DNA of 64,000 nt from Omphiscola glabra (lineage: Eukaryota > Mollusca > Gastropoda > Lymnaeidae), in NCBI GenBank assembly GCA_964017045.1, contig OZ024795.1, forward strand, positions 49,896,850 through 49,960,849. Reading direction: 5' to 3'. Below are positions 44,201 through 56,351 of this stretch, piece after piece. The notes beneath the pieces were generated by a model. That model was not told where the DNA came from. It saw only the letters and a list, made by a program, of their open reading frames with translations, and searched no databases. The position numbers and the translations under genes are program-made. Each line of letters starts with the position of its first letter. Positions within the stretch are counted from its first letter, which is position 1.

Positions 44201-44670
44201 ATACCATGGACTTGTCATTGTTATACCATGGACTTGACATTGTTATACCATGGACTTGACATTGTTATACTTGGGACTTGTCATTGTTATACCATGGACT
44301 TGTCATTGTTATACTGTGGACTTGTCATTGTTATACCATGGACTTGTCATTGTTATACCATGGACTTGACATTGTTATACCATGGACTTGACATTGTTAT
44401 ACTTGGGACTTGTCATTGTTATACCATGGACTTGTCATTGTTATACCATGGACTTGTCATTGTTATACCATGGACTTGTCATTGTTATACCATGGACTTG
44501 TCATTGTTATACCATGGACTTGTCATTGTTATACCATGGACTTGTCATTGTTATACCATGGACTTGTCATTGTTATACCATGGACTTGTCATTGTTATAC
44601 CATGGACTTGTCATTGTTATACCATGGACTTGTCATTGTTATACCATGGACTTGACATTGTTATACCGTG
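41287..44670. repeat. 22-bp minisatellite, 3.4 kb, derived from hAT 3' sequence
   Basis: About 154 copies of a 22-bp unit, CTTGTCATTGTTATACTGTG plus GA, the largest array in the window. Variants at the GTGG/GGGG/TGGG/CATGG position change in frequency along the array. The right end (about 44410-44650) is almost pure CCATGG type. Units lack stops, so all three plus frames stay open for hundreds of codons (up to 696) with a 22-residue period; these are not genes. Confidence 0.97.
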
Positions 44671-44770
44671 TCACAAGTCACGTGACACAGAAAGGAGGAA
44701 ATCATTGACAGGGACAAAGCGGGGGAAAAATTAATGGGAACTAATTTATTCAGACAAAGTGTTACGAGAA

Positions 44771-45247
44771 AATGAGTTATGAACAATGGGTTATGAACAA
44801 TGGGTTATGAACAATGGGTTATTAACAATGAGTTATGAACAATGAGTTATGAACAATGGGTTATGAACAATGGGTTATAAACAATTAGTTATGAACAATG
44901 GGTTATTAACAATAGGTTATGAACAATGAGTTATGAACAATGGGTTATGAAAAATGAGTTATGAACAATGGGTTATGAACAATGAGTTATGAACAATGGG
45001 GTATGAACAATGAGTCATGAACAATATGTTATGAACAATTGGGTATGAACAATGATTTATGAAAAATGAGTTATGAACAATGAGTTATGAGCAATGGTTT
45101 ATGAACAATGAGTTATGAACAATGGGTTATGAAAAATGAGTTATGAACAATGAGTTATGAACAATGAGTTATGAACAATAGGTTATGAACAATGAATCAT
45201 GAACAATACGTTATGAAAAATGTGTTATGAACAATGTGTTATGACCA
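44771..45247. repeat. 14-bp minisatellite
   Basis: About 34 copies of AACAATGGGTTATG, with GAGTTATG as the main variant. The right third is more diverged. Confidence 0.95.
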
Positions 45248-46124
45248 GTGAGAAGGAAAGAAAAAAGTGAGCGTGTTTGTAATTAGTGGTCGAGGACTAG
45301 GGTGGGTTGGTTATAAACATACTGGCTGTGAGATATAAGTAGGTCGAATCCAATTTCGACTTGTCCTGTCTAGCCTCACACTGCAAAACAACAGAGATGA
45401 GCCACATAGATGGAGAGCTAGTAGAAGACAAAAGATGGTAGAAGAGAGAAAGAGACAGAAGGAGAGAAAGAGGGTGGGAGAACCCGCGGGTGAGGGAACA
45501 TCAAAGTTGTGAGGGGTGTGAGTAGGAAATACTGTGACTTTGGAAGAGAGGGAATGAGAGAAAGTATGCGAGGGGTAGAGGAAAGTGTAGATGAAATATA
45601 TAGTGAGTGAACGAAAAGAAGAAACAGAGAAGACTGCATAGTGAAAAAAGAGGGGGAGAGTTAGAGGGAGAGAGTAAAGGGGAGTAAAAGGAGACAGTTT
45701 AAGACAGAAATATCAGATAAAAGCATGTGTCTTAGGTCCGGTCTCAACGACATCCCGCCACAGGGCTCCAGTTCTTCGCCACACCAGGAATAGGACACCA
45801 TGAAAAAAGACAGACCCTTAAATCTAATTAGCCAAACGACAGAGAACATCAATTTTCTCAAGGTTTATTTAAGGAGACCCCATCACGCCTAGGGTCATCA
45901 TACGAGAGTGTGAGACTCTTTGAACTCCCTAATTGATTACTTAGCCGTAAAGAAACTTGGTCTGACTATTTCTCCATGCAAATCCACCAAGTTTGCCCAA
46001 GTGACAAATTATTTAAAGATACAACAGTATTTACACGTCAAAAAATGTCATCTGCAAAAAGATTGTATAAATTATTTAAGCAGATATTTTTAAAGGAACG
46101 CAATGGCTTGTTCCTAAAAATCTC
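45248..46124. other. Single-copy stretch, purine-rich on the left
   Basis: 45415-45700 is rich in AGAGA-type words without a fixed period. The rest is AT-rich with no supported feature. Confidence 0.4.
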
Positions 46125-46315
46125 CCAATGTTGTCTCTCTTAGTGTTAATTCCAGACAAACAAACGAAGGTAATTGTGTTATAAATCTCCTAATGTTGTC
46201 TCTCTTAGTATTAATTCCAGACAAACAAACTAAGGTAATTGTGTTATAAATCTTCTAATGTTGTCTCTCTTGGCGTTAATTCCAGACAAACAAACAAAGG
46301 TAATTGTGTTATTAG
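46125..46315. repeat. 65-bp tandem triplication
   Basis: Three copies of a 65-bp unit containing AATGTTGTCTCTCTTAGTGT and ATTCCAGACAAACAAAC. The copies differ at only a few positions. Confidence 0.92.
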
Positions 46316-46394
46316 AAAAATACACAAACCTCTGCTACTCTTTTGTAAACAACAATAACAATGTTTTATAATACTGAGTTATAAGTTACTGGTA

Positions 46395-47522
46395 ATTGTT
46401 CATTATGTACACAGTGGTGTCATTCTTGTCCATTACGGGCTGTTCATTATGTACACAGTGGTGTCATTCAGTCATTCTTGTCCATTACGGGCTGTTCATT
46501 ATGTACACAGTGGTGTCATTCAGTCATTCTTGTCCATTGCGGGCTGTTCATTATGTACACGATGGTGTCATTCAGTCATTCTTGTCCATTGCGGGCTGTT
46601 CATTATGTACACAGTGGTGTCATTCAGTCATTCTTGTCCATTGCGGGCTGTTCATTATGTACACAGTGGTGTCATTCTTGTCCATTACGGGCTGTTCATT
46701 ATGTACACAGTGGTGTCATTCAGTCATTATTGTCCATTACGGGCTGTTCATTATGTACACAGTGGTGTCATTCAGTCATTCTTGTCCATTGCGGGCTGTT
46801 CATTATGTACACGATGGTGTCATTCAGTCATTCTTGTCCATTGCGGGCTGTTCATTATGTACACAGTGGTGTCATTCAGTCATTCTTGTCCATTGCGGGC
46901 TGTTCATTATGTACACAGTGGTGTCATTCTTGTCCATTACGGGCTGTTCATTATGTACACGATGGTGTCATTCAGTCATTCTTGTCCATTACGGGCTGTT
47001 CATTATGTACACAGTGGTGTCATTCAGTCATTCTTGTCCATTACGGGCTGTTCATTATGTACACAGTGGTGTCATTCAGTCATTCTTGTCCATTGCGGGC
47101 TGTTCATTATGTACACAGTGGTGTCATTCAGTCATTCTTGTACATTGCGGGCTGTTCATTATGTACACGGTGGTGTCATTCAGTCATTCTTGTACATTGC
47201 GGGCTGTTCATTATGTACACGGTGGTGTCATTCAGTCATTCTTGTCCATTACGGGCTGTTCATTATGTACACAGTGGTGTCATTCAGTCATTCTTGTCCA
47301 TTGCGGGCTGTTCATTATGTACACAGTGGTGTCATTCAGTCATTCGTGTACATTGCGGGCTGTTCATTATGTACACGGTGGTGTCATTCAGTCATTCTTG
47401 TACATTGCGGGCTGTTCATTATGTACACAGTGGTGTCATTCAGTCATTCGTGTACATTGCGGGCTGTTCATTATGTACACAGTGGTGTCATTCAGTCATT
47501 CTTGTACATTGCGGGCTGTTCA
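46395..47522. repeat. 52-bp minisatellite with 44-bp variants
   Basis: About 22 copies of a 52-bp unit, TCCATTGCGGGCTGTTCATT, ATGTACACAGTGGTGTCATT and CAGTCATTCTTG. The short form lacks one of two GTCATT words (8 bp). Marker variants (ACACGATGG; short unit; TACATTG) recur in a multi-unit order, so segments of several units have been duplicated. Three plus frames stay open over more than 360 codons as artefacts. Confidence 0.95.
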
Positions 47523-47702
47523 GATTTTTTAAGAGCAAAGGCTTGAAGGGTAGGGACAAGAACATGGGACGAGAAGCAATCAAGCAAAGGTGGTGTATGC
47601 AATAAGCGTGGCACATGGAACAGTGGGCAGTGAATAATTGGCAGTCGGTTGTGATTGCTGTACTTGACAGGCTGTGCAACAGTCCTAGGAAGTTTAGAGA
47701 CT

Positions 47703-48335
47703 TTTATCTGGACAACAAGAAATTGTGGAAAATTCCTTCCTACAGCATACAACAGTTAATTTTATCTGGACAACAAGAAATTATGGAAAATTCCTTCCTA
47801 CAGCATACAACAGTTAATTTTATCTGGACAACAAGAAATTGTGGAAAATTCCTTCCTACAGCATACAACAGTGACTTTTATCTGGACAACAAGACATGGT
47901 GGCAAATTCCTTCCTACAGCATACAGCAGAGACGTTTATCTGGACAACAAGACATGGTGGCAAATTCCTTCCTACAGCATACAGCAGAGATGTTTATCTG
48001 GACAACAAGACATGGTGGCAAAATCCTTCCTACAGCATACAACAGTGACTTTTATTTGGACAACAAGACATGGTGGCAAATTCCTTCCTACAACATACAG
48101 CAGAGACGTTTATCTGGACAACAAGACATGGTGGCAAATTCCTTCCTACAGCATACAGCAGAGACGTTTATCTGGACAACAAGACATGGTGGCAAATTCC
48201 TTCCTACAGCATACAGCAGAGATGTTTATCTGGACAACAAGACATGGTGGAAAATTCCTTCCTACAACATACAGCAGAGACTTTTATCTGGACAACAAGA
48301 CATGGTGGCAAATTTTTTCCTACAGTATAGAGCGG
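47703..48335. repeat. 58-bp minisatellite
   Basis: About 11 copies of a 58-bp unit, TTTATCTGGACAACAAGACA, TGGTGGCAAATTCCTTCCTA and CAGCATACAGCAGAGACG. The three leftmost copies carry GAAATTGTGG instead of GACATGGTGG. Confidence 0.95.
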
Positions 48336-48596
48336 GGTGGCGGGGGATAAAGTGATATTTTAGGCATCTTCTTATTTCTTAGATTTGAAAAAAAAAAACG
48401 TATCTGTGTGTGGTGATGTCATATTTGTAACGGAACTGGCTGAGATAAGATTGAAACAACGTTAACATTTTTATGACATTTCCCACAAGAAGGGATTGTG
48501 CTATTGAGCGAAAACGGTTGCTGTGATAATGGAGTTCATTTTTATCTCCGGTTCGCCGCCAGTTTAAATAAAACCACATGAAATTTCCTTAGAACA

Positions 48597-48677
48597 TGTT
48601 GTTGCTGTTGTTTTTATTGCTGTTGTTGTTGCTGTTGTTGTGGATGTTGTTGTTGTTGCTGTTGTTGCTGTTCTTCG
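48597..48677. repeat. (TGT/GCT)n trinucleotide tract
   Basis: About 80 bases of TGTTGT mixed with GCTGTT. No in-frame gene context was found, so a polyglutamine or polyleucine coding role is not supported. Confidence 0.88.
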
Positions 48678-50333
48678 ACTATCAAACAGATGAACAGTCA
48701 AAGTTGTCAAATATTTGCCTTCCTTGACAGCATCGTAAGATTTCTATCAGACTGCTATAACTTACTGTAAGAGGCCATACAGCTTAAGGTGGCTGGGAAA
48801 ATCTAGTGCGTGGTGGGCGTCATATTTTGGCAGAATATTTTTAGAAATGTAATTACCAAGGTCATGACCGTATATGGAATGAAAAACATTTTTGTTTGGG
48901 TCTCATTGAAGATTTTTTGCCCCCCGCCCCCCCCCTGCTGACCCACCTTATTATATGGCCTGTTACGCCTCTGGGTAAAGTGAAAGGTTGTGGCTGTACC
49001 ATTATAATAGTGAGATATATCTCGGTAGTCCGTGACCTTACACAGTGTCGAGCTTAGCTTAAACTCTCTCATCTTCAACCTAATTGTAACATAACATTTT
49101 TTTTTTTTTACAAATTGAACTGTCACAACAATTTTTGATTTTTACAAGTATAACAAATATACTGATTATCTGGTCCAATGTCTCCCATACATCTCCCACT
49201 ACCCCTTTCCCCGTCCATGCGGTCAAATTGAGTTGATCCGTTCTTGTCTGCGGACACCAACTCATACATTGAAACGGGCGTGCAGCGTTGAGGCTGACCA
49301 ATGAGATTTCCTAGCACACTGGCCAAAACTGCAGACAGCCAAGGTTAAATAATGGATGAGCTGTGGGTCTATCTCGGTGGCGGTTAAATGTGTTGTGTGT
49401 CTCGATGCTGGTTTAATCTTGAGTGTGACTTTGTGTTGGTTAAATTCTATTGTATGACTACGTGAACAAACAGTGGGACGAATGAACTAGCATTTAGAGG
49501 GCAAAATCGGATGTGCAAAGAAGTGCATTGAAAACAAGAATGGATTCAGTAAAATAGGACCCTCGCTTGCCTCTGGTCCGACTTGCTTAACTGGGTGCTG
49601 ACGTCATGATGAGACTTTAAATACAGGAGGAGGCGATTTTTAAAGTTACTAAGTGTGTCCCTTTATTGAATAATCCATAGTTGTCTTCTTGCCTGGTTGG
49701 CGACGTTCACCGACAGAGAAACATCGTGTTCATTCTTAGATATATAGATACAGATGTAGGTACAGAAATAAATATAGATATCATTTGTATTTCACATCAA
49801 ATACCCCGATCCTATTAGTTTAATGGTAGGAACTTAAAGAAAGTTCAGTGGCCTTGTATTAGATATTTTAAAGTTTTATCGCAGTCCAACACTTTTATAA
49901 ATAGCCCGCATTTACTTAACCCACCTACCCTTTTTCTAACGACAACTTCTCTCTCCTTAAAGCCAGAAACTCAACAAACACCAACTCAACCTATCAAGGC
50001 ACAACCTCCACCCCATACCATACCCACATACACAAGGAAATCACTCTTTTAGCTCCGAGGTAAACAAGGTTAGCACGGCATATCGATCTCTTGGTCTGCA
50101 AGTCTTTATTTTAAAATATGAGTTTTCGAATCTCTATTGATTAACTAACCAAACTTAACGTCACTATTATAATGATTACTAGAAATAACCCGGGGGCTAC
50201 AATGAGTGAACTTCCAATCTGCTTAAGTTACTCGACAAAACATGCAGTCAAGTAACGTATATTATAAGAATCCCAATTAGTGCTAATTTCTTGGGATTTT
50301 ATATTGCGCACTACCGCACACAGAGTTACAGAC
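48678..50333. other. 1.65 kb single-copy stretch
   Basis: It contains a C-tract at about 48921-48936 and a GTTACGCCTCTG word at 48962 that equals the right end of the hAT MITE at 54.3 kb, without a partner end. No exon is supported. Confidence 0.4.
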
Positions 50334-50714
50334 ATACACAGTCCTACATACACAGTCCTACATACACAGTCCTACATACACAGGCCTACATACACAGGCC
50401 TACATACACAGTCCTACATACACAGTCCTACATACACAGTCCTACATACACAGTCCTACATACACAGTCCTACATACACAGTCCTACATACACAGGCCTA
50501 CATACACAGTCCTACATACACAGTCCTACATACACAGTCCTACATACACAGTCCTACATACACAGTCCTACATACACAGGCCTACATACACAGGCCTACA
50601 TACACAGTCCTACATACACAGTCCTACATACACAGTCCTACATACACAGTCCTACATACACAGTCCTACATACACAGGCCTACATACACAGGCCTACATA
50701 CACAGTCCTACATA
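50334..50714. repeat. 14-bp minisatellite
   Basis: About 27 copies of CCTACATACACAGT, with GGCCTACATACACA as the only common variant. Units have no plus-strand stop, so open frames appear. Confidence 0.95.
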
Positions 50715-50839
50715 TCCAGGGAATTATAATTTGCGATGTTTTACATGTTGAATGTGTGTGTGTGTGTATGTGTGTGGGGGGTGTGGGTGTGTTGGTTCAA
50801 TGACGTTTGTTGTAATGTCGTCACAGCGTCAGAAAAAGG

Positions 50840-51505
50840 TATGGAAATGTGTGCTATGACTTGCTGATATGGAGATGTGTGCTATGACTTAATGGTATGG
50901 ACATGTGCTATGACTTGCTGATATGGACATGTGCGTTATGACTTGCTGGTATGGACATGTGTGCTATGACGTAATGGTATGGACATGTGTGTAATGACGT
51001 AATGGTATGGACATGTGTGCTATGACGTAATGGTATGTACATGTGTGCTATGACGTAATGGTATGGACATGTGTGCTATGACGTAATGGTATGGACATGT
51101 GTGCTATGACTTAATGGTATGGACATGTGCTACGACTTGCTGATATGGACATGTGCGTTATGACTTGCTGGTATGGACATGTGTGCTATGACGTAATGGT
51201 ATGGACATGCGTGCTATGACGTAATGGTATGGACATGTGTGCTATGACGTAATTGTATGGACATGTGTGCTATGACGTAATGGTATGGACATGTGTGTTA
51301 TGACGTGATGTTATGGACATGTGTGCTATGACTTGCTAATATGGAAATGTGTGTTATGACTTGCCGGTGTGGGCATGTGTGTTATGACCTGCTGGTATGG
51401 GCATGTGTGCTATGACTTGCTAATATGGAAATGTGTGTTATGACTTGCCGGTGTGGACATGTGTGTTATGACCTGCTGGTATGGACATGTGTGTTATGAC
51501 TTGCT
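50840..51505. repeat. 28-bp minisatellite
   Basis: About 23 copies of a 28-bp unit, TATGGACATGTGTGCTATGA then CGTAATGG or CTTGCTGG. Units of the first type each carry TGACGTAA. Confidence 0.95.
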
Positions 51506-52371
51506 GCAAATCAGTTGCTTACTTTGTAATTACTGTTAACAGACGCCCCTTCAAAGTGTTACTACATTTGTTTGGTCTCAGTGCACTTGTTTGAGCTTGA
51601 CTTAAGGCGCCTTGGAAAAACCTGGATTCGGCAAGGGCGCCGAGAATTGAAAAGGTTTGAAAAACAAATGTCCTATAAGAAAACATGATCCATGAAAAGA
51701 GTTGTGGCATAGTGAATCGATTTATTATCTCGTGAGAACCGTTAAAAAAGTTCCATCACGCAGTTGGCGACCTTTGTAATTTCTTTTAATTTTTTTTTTT
51801 TTTAAACGCCTTTCCATATTGTCAAACGCTTTTAATCAGATAACATAAAAAAATGATTGTGATTGTGATTGTGAAAGTGATTCATTCATTTTTATTTCTA
51901 CATTGGATACTGTCACCATTACCATCGATACATAGAAGCCAGAATGATCCATACATTGATCGTGAGCCCTAAATATAAGAAGAAGAAGGAGATCGCTATT
52001 AAATATAATGAGGAGTAAAGAACTGTACGCATGTCAATGTCATTTTAACAGGACTGTGAAATGAATTCCTCTATGGGACTTGAAAGAATTCATCTCTTGC
52101 GCGTATATCGAATGACAAAATAGGTGTTAGATATTGCAAACTTTACAAGTCAACGCCTTTTGTCATAGGCGGAGACTCGTGAAAACACAGAGGAACCGAA
52201 TTTTAGATTTAAGATTTAGTAAAACAATGGTTCATTTTCCAGCTGTGTCCGATTCTGTGATTGACACATCAATGACACATTGTTTATTCCAAATGTCAGG
52301 CTCGGAAAATCTCTATTAAAGAAATGGGATACGAAATAAAGAAGAGAGGGGATATTTTGCTGTAGTTCTGT
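51506..52371. other. Single-copy stretch
   Basis: No supported feature. A short GTGATT-type run is at about 51856-51882. Confidence 0.4.
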
Positions 52372-52747
52372 AATAGGATTATATAATATTTATGTTATAG
52401 GTCTATGTATAGTTCTGTTATAGGTCTATATATAGTTCTGTTATTGGTCTATGTATAGTTCTGTTATAGGTCTATGTATAGTTCTGTAATAGGTCTATGA
52501 CAAGTTCTGTAATAGGTCTATGACAAGTTCCGTTATAGGTCTATGTGTGGTTCTGTTATAGGTCTATATGTGGTTTTGTTATATGTCTATGTATAGTTCT
52601 GTTATAGGTCTATGAATTTTTCTGTTATAGGTCTATGTATAGTTCTGTAATAGGTCTATGAATGGTTCTGTTATATGTCTATGTATAGTTCTGTTATAGG
52701 TTTGTGTGTAGTAGTTTTGTTATTGGCCTAAGTGTAGTTTTGTTATC
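52372..52747. repeat. 23-bp minisatellite
   Basis: About 16 copies of a 23-bp unit, GTTCTGTTATAGGTCTATGT then ATA, moderately diverged. Confidence 0.93.
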
Positions 52748-54144
52748 CTAAAATCAAGTCAAGGGGACACAATACACTTATATTTATTGTTAAAATTTGG
52801 ATAAAAACACAGTGTGGATGAACACAGGCCTTTATTGTAGAGAATTTTGTAACAAACTTTGGTTTAAAGAATATTTGATTTGATCTGTTATAAAGGTGCA
52901 GGAATAATCAAATTTAAGCCTACAATAAATTCAACTTATTTGACGATAGCTCCAAGATAATTTACTGGATTTTAATGACTTCAAAATGAAAGTCTAAGTC
53001 TAAGCGCCTGAGTGTGGTGACCCATTTAACTGACTTAGACTCGACTTCTATAGAACGATATAATTCTGACATTTAATTTACAACTAAAGAATAAGTAGAT
53101 AAAATGAGTCGATGCAGGTCTCGATTAAAAAAAAACCACACAAAAATAACCCACACAAAGCATATTGACTAAGGACACTGTCACCGAACTAAGACAGCTC
53201 CGTGGATAGAAAGTCACACGCAGTCAAAGCAGACAAACCTGTCACAGTAATCCATCGGCACACTGTCACTGTTCCATCTTTGTCACCACGTCACAGACCC
53301 ACGGGCCAGATTCCACACACTTAACTGACATCAGATTGTGACAGACTCTACTCTAGTGTCACTACCACCAAGACAACAGACAATCGATGGTGGATTAACT
53401 CACCTTGTCACACACGCACACACACACGCACACTGTCTACCTGACCTCACCCCCCCTATTAAACGTGTTATTTTCTGTTCCCATAGCAACCGATTCCTTG
53501 GTAATGAGCTCTCGTGGATCTGCGTTCATCGTTTTGTCGTGACGAGAGGGGAGGGAACTCATCATAAATTGGTTACTAATAAAAGAAGATGAAGTTGAAA
53601 TAGAAAAACGAAAAGTTAATTGGAAATGTGGACTGGATTCTGGGGCGAATTTTGAATCTAATTTCAGTCGCTTGTTTGTTAGGGGCTTTTTTATTACCGG
53701 TATTATTATTCTAAAATGTAATAGGCTCATATCTGTGGCGTGTCTACCACATTTGATTTCTATATAGGCTAAACTAACATGTTACGGTCCTGGTTCCAAG
53801 GCCATGGGCGTTGAAGTAGGAAGGGGATGGGAGAGCTGTCTGCCGCAGGTGGCACTTATTTTCTTTACATTCAGGGGTTCACATTTTCGTCCAAGTACAG
53901 AGTTTCAATCACTGAAAGTGTGGGTTGGGGGGGGGGGGGGGGTCTTGGCACAAACATTAGATACGCTACTGCGATGTGGTCACCAAATGAGACAGTAAAT
54001 TATTTTCTTGTTTTAAGGACGATTTTAAAGAAATGTTGAATTGTAATCGATGTCTTAATAAAGTTTGAATTATTTTTAGAACTTTCTCGATTTTACACTG
54101 TTTTCTTCTAACTTTTTTATTAATGTATTTGGAACTTTGCTTGG
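52748..54144. other. 1.4 kb single-copy stretch
   Basis: A CA-rich patch lies at about 53405-53432 and a 16-G run at 53927-53942. No exon is supported. Confidence 0.4.
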
Positions 54145-54152
54145 CTTGTGAT

Positions 54153-54306
54153 CAGTGGCGTAACAACGGCTTGGCATTGGGGCAGTTGCCAAGGGCGCCG
54201 GCCTGCGCCAGTTCAAAAGGGCGCCGCTAAATCTCTAATTTTTCAAAATATCAAGGGCGCCAAAAATAAATTAGCCAAGGGCGTCAAAAACCCAGTTACG
54301 CCTCTG
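54153..54306. mobile_element. 154-bp hAT MITE
   Basis: Termini CAGTGGCGTAAC and GTTACGCCTCTG are inverted repeats with one mismatch. A perfect 8-bp target duplication CTTGTGAT flanks it (54145-54152 and 54307-54314). The interior has several AGGGCGCC words. It has no coding capacity. Confidence 0.88.
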
Positions 54307-54559
54307 CTTGTGATTCAAAAGAAAGAAAAAAACTTGTAAACATGTGATCCAATGAGATTACCTGCTTTCCAGAAGCTGTCTCTTAAAACGATCTGTTTAT
54401 GGGCCAACTTTAGTTATAGCTAACACCGTTTATGGGGTCAGACGATGGTATTCTTAAGTCACAGTCATTTTTACAGCCGTACAGGATCCCTTGGAGATGA
54501 AGGTGGCCTCGGATTTTTAAAGGTCCCATGTAAAAAATAAAAAATAAAAAATATCAACA

Positions 54560-54725
54560 TTGAATGTAGGGGGCACAAACTGTACAGTAGCTTGTGGTGG
54601 AGCTGAATGTAGTGGGCACAAACTGTAGCGTAGCTGGTGGTGGAGCTGAATGTAGTGGGCACAAACTGTAACGTAGCTTGTGGTGGAGCTGAATGTAGTG
54701 GGCACAAACTATAGCGTAGCCTGTT
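54560..54725. repeat. 43-bp minisatellite
   Basis: About four copies of a 43-bp unit, GTAGTGGGCACAAACTGTAG, CGTAGCTTGTGGTGGAGCTG and AAT. It ends in a 19-G run (54726-54744). Confidence 0.93.
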
Positions 54726-54954
54726 GGGGGGGGGGGGGGGGGGGCAAACGTAGCGATCACTCCCCCGACACCATTTTTCTATAAGTGAGTCTTTTCAAAG
54801 ATATAACATTGTTGTTGTCTGTTTGTCTATAACTTTTTAAAAAATAATTTTTGTTAAATTAAGAATAAATTTGTTTTCTGACTGTGTAACTTCTAAAAAA
54901 AAATTAAAAAGTGAAAAGAACTCAGTATGATTGTTTCATGAACGACATCCAAGA

Positions 54955-55462
54955 ACGTGTACTGTTCATGGTATCGTCTTTTGTTGTGTACTGTTTATGG
55001 TATCGTCTTTTCTTGTGTACTGTTTATGGTATCGTCTTTTGTTGTGCACTGTTTATGGTATCGTCTTTTGTTGTGCACTGTTTATGGTATCGTCTTTTGT
55101 TGTGTACTGTTCATGGTATCGTCTTTTGTTGTGTACTGTTTATGGTATCGTCTTTTGTTGTGTACTGTTCATGGTATCGTCTTTTGTTGTGTACTGTTCA
55201 TGGTATCGTCTTTTGTTGTGTACTGTTTATGGTATCGTCTTTTGTTGTGTACTGTTTATGGTATCGTCTTTTGTTGTGTACTGTTTATGGTATCGTCTTT
55301 TGTTGTGCACTGTTTATGGTATCGTCTCTTGTTGTGTACTGTTTATGATATCGTCTTTTGTTGTGTACTGTTTATGGTATCGTCTTTTGTTGTGTACTGT
55401 TTATGGTATCGTCTTTTGTTGTGTACTGTTTATGGTATCGTCTTTTGTTGTGTACTGTTTGG
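54955..55462. repeat. 29-bp minisatellite
   Basis: About 17.5 copies of a 29-bp unit, ACTGTTTATGGTATCGTCTT then TTGTTGTGT, with TTCATGG and GCACTG variants. Frames stay open in the array but code for nothing. Confidence 0.95.
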
Positions 55463-55517
55463 CAACGAGCCACATAATAAAATAAGAGACTAAATTCTCT
55501 ATACTTACAACGGTACG

Positions 55518-55820
55518 TAACACAAACATAAACATTATATAACCAACATAAACATTATATAACCAACATAAACATTATTTAACCAACATAAACATTATAT
55601 AACCAACATAAACATTATATAACCAACATAAATATTATATAACCATCATAAACATTATATAACCAACATAAACATTATATAACCATCATAAACATTATAT
55701 AACCAACATAAACATTATATAACCAACATAAACATTATATAACCAGCATAAACATTATATAACCAACATAAACATTATATAACCAACATAAACATTATAT
55801 AACCATCATAAACATTATAC
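55518..55820. repeat. 20-bp minisatellite
   Basis: About 15 copies of AACATAAACATTATATAACC, with occasional ATCATAAAC and AGCATAAAC variants. Confidence 0.95.
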
Positions 55821-56104
55821 AAAAGCAAAACTTTTGCGTACAAATAAAATAGAAAGTATTTGTTAAATCGCAAACCCTGCCAAGGGAACCACTGACATCT
55901 CTTCTCTTGCTGTCAGATGACATTTTGAATGATGAACAACTAACTGCATGTGTGCGCCCAAAGGAATCCCTTCATTGTATATTAAAACCTTCCCATGGCC
56001 CATCCCCGACTTTCACTCCCTTTCCCACACACGATTGCTGCCCCCACCACCATGTAAGTGACAGTTCCGGGACCATCTTATGTTTAAAAGTTTAATCAAC
56101 AAAC
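55821..56104. other. Short single-copy spacer
   Basis: No supported feature. Confidence 0.35.
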
Positions 56105-56196
56105 ATGTTTCTCACGTGACATATTGTTTCTCACGTGACATATTGTTTCTCACGTGACATATTGTTTCTCACGTGACATATTATTTCTCACATGTT
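56105..56196. repeat. 19-bp minisatellite carrying CACGTG
   Basis: Nearly five copies of TTTCTCACGTGACATATTG; four contain the E-box palindrome CACGTG. Confidence 0.93.
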
Positions 56197-56351
56197 GGAT
56201 GTTTAAGTGTTCCAAATAAAAAAAAACACATGTAATTATTATCAATTGTATTTGTTGAACTTATTATTGGTTAGGGGTTGGTTTTTTTTTAATATAAAAA
56301 AAACAAACTCGAAACCTGTCTACGCTACTGGGCATAAGACGATAACGTGGC

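Noticed and set aside
41368..44734. Very long plus-strand open frames (up to 696 codons) in the 22-bp array
   Set aside because: The unit simply lacks stops in all three frames; overlapping frames with a 22-residue period and no unique domain are repeat artefacts.
46396..47605. Three overlapping frames of about 370 codons
   Set aside because: They arise from the 52/44-bp array, cycling through the three frames of the same unit.
48962..48973. GTTACGCCTCTG, equal to the end of the hAT MITE at 54.3 kb
   Set aside because: No partner end and no target duplication within reasonable distance, so it is not called as an element.
49123..49326. Minus-strand frame with GPDNQYICYTCKNQ
   Set aside because: Looks protein-like, but no splice signals, start context or known family could be identified.
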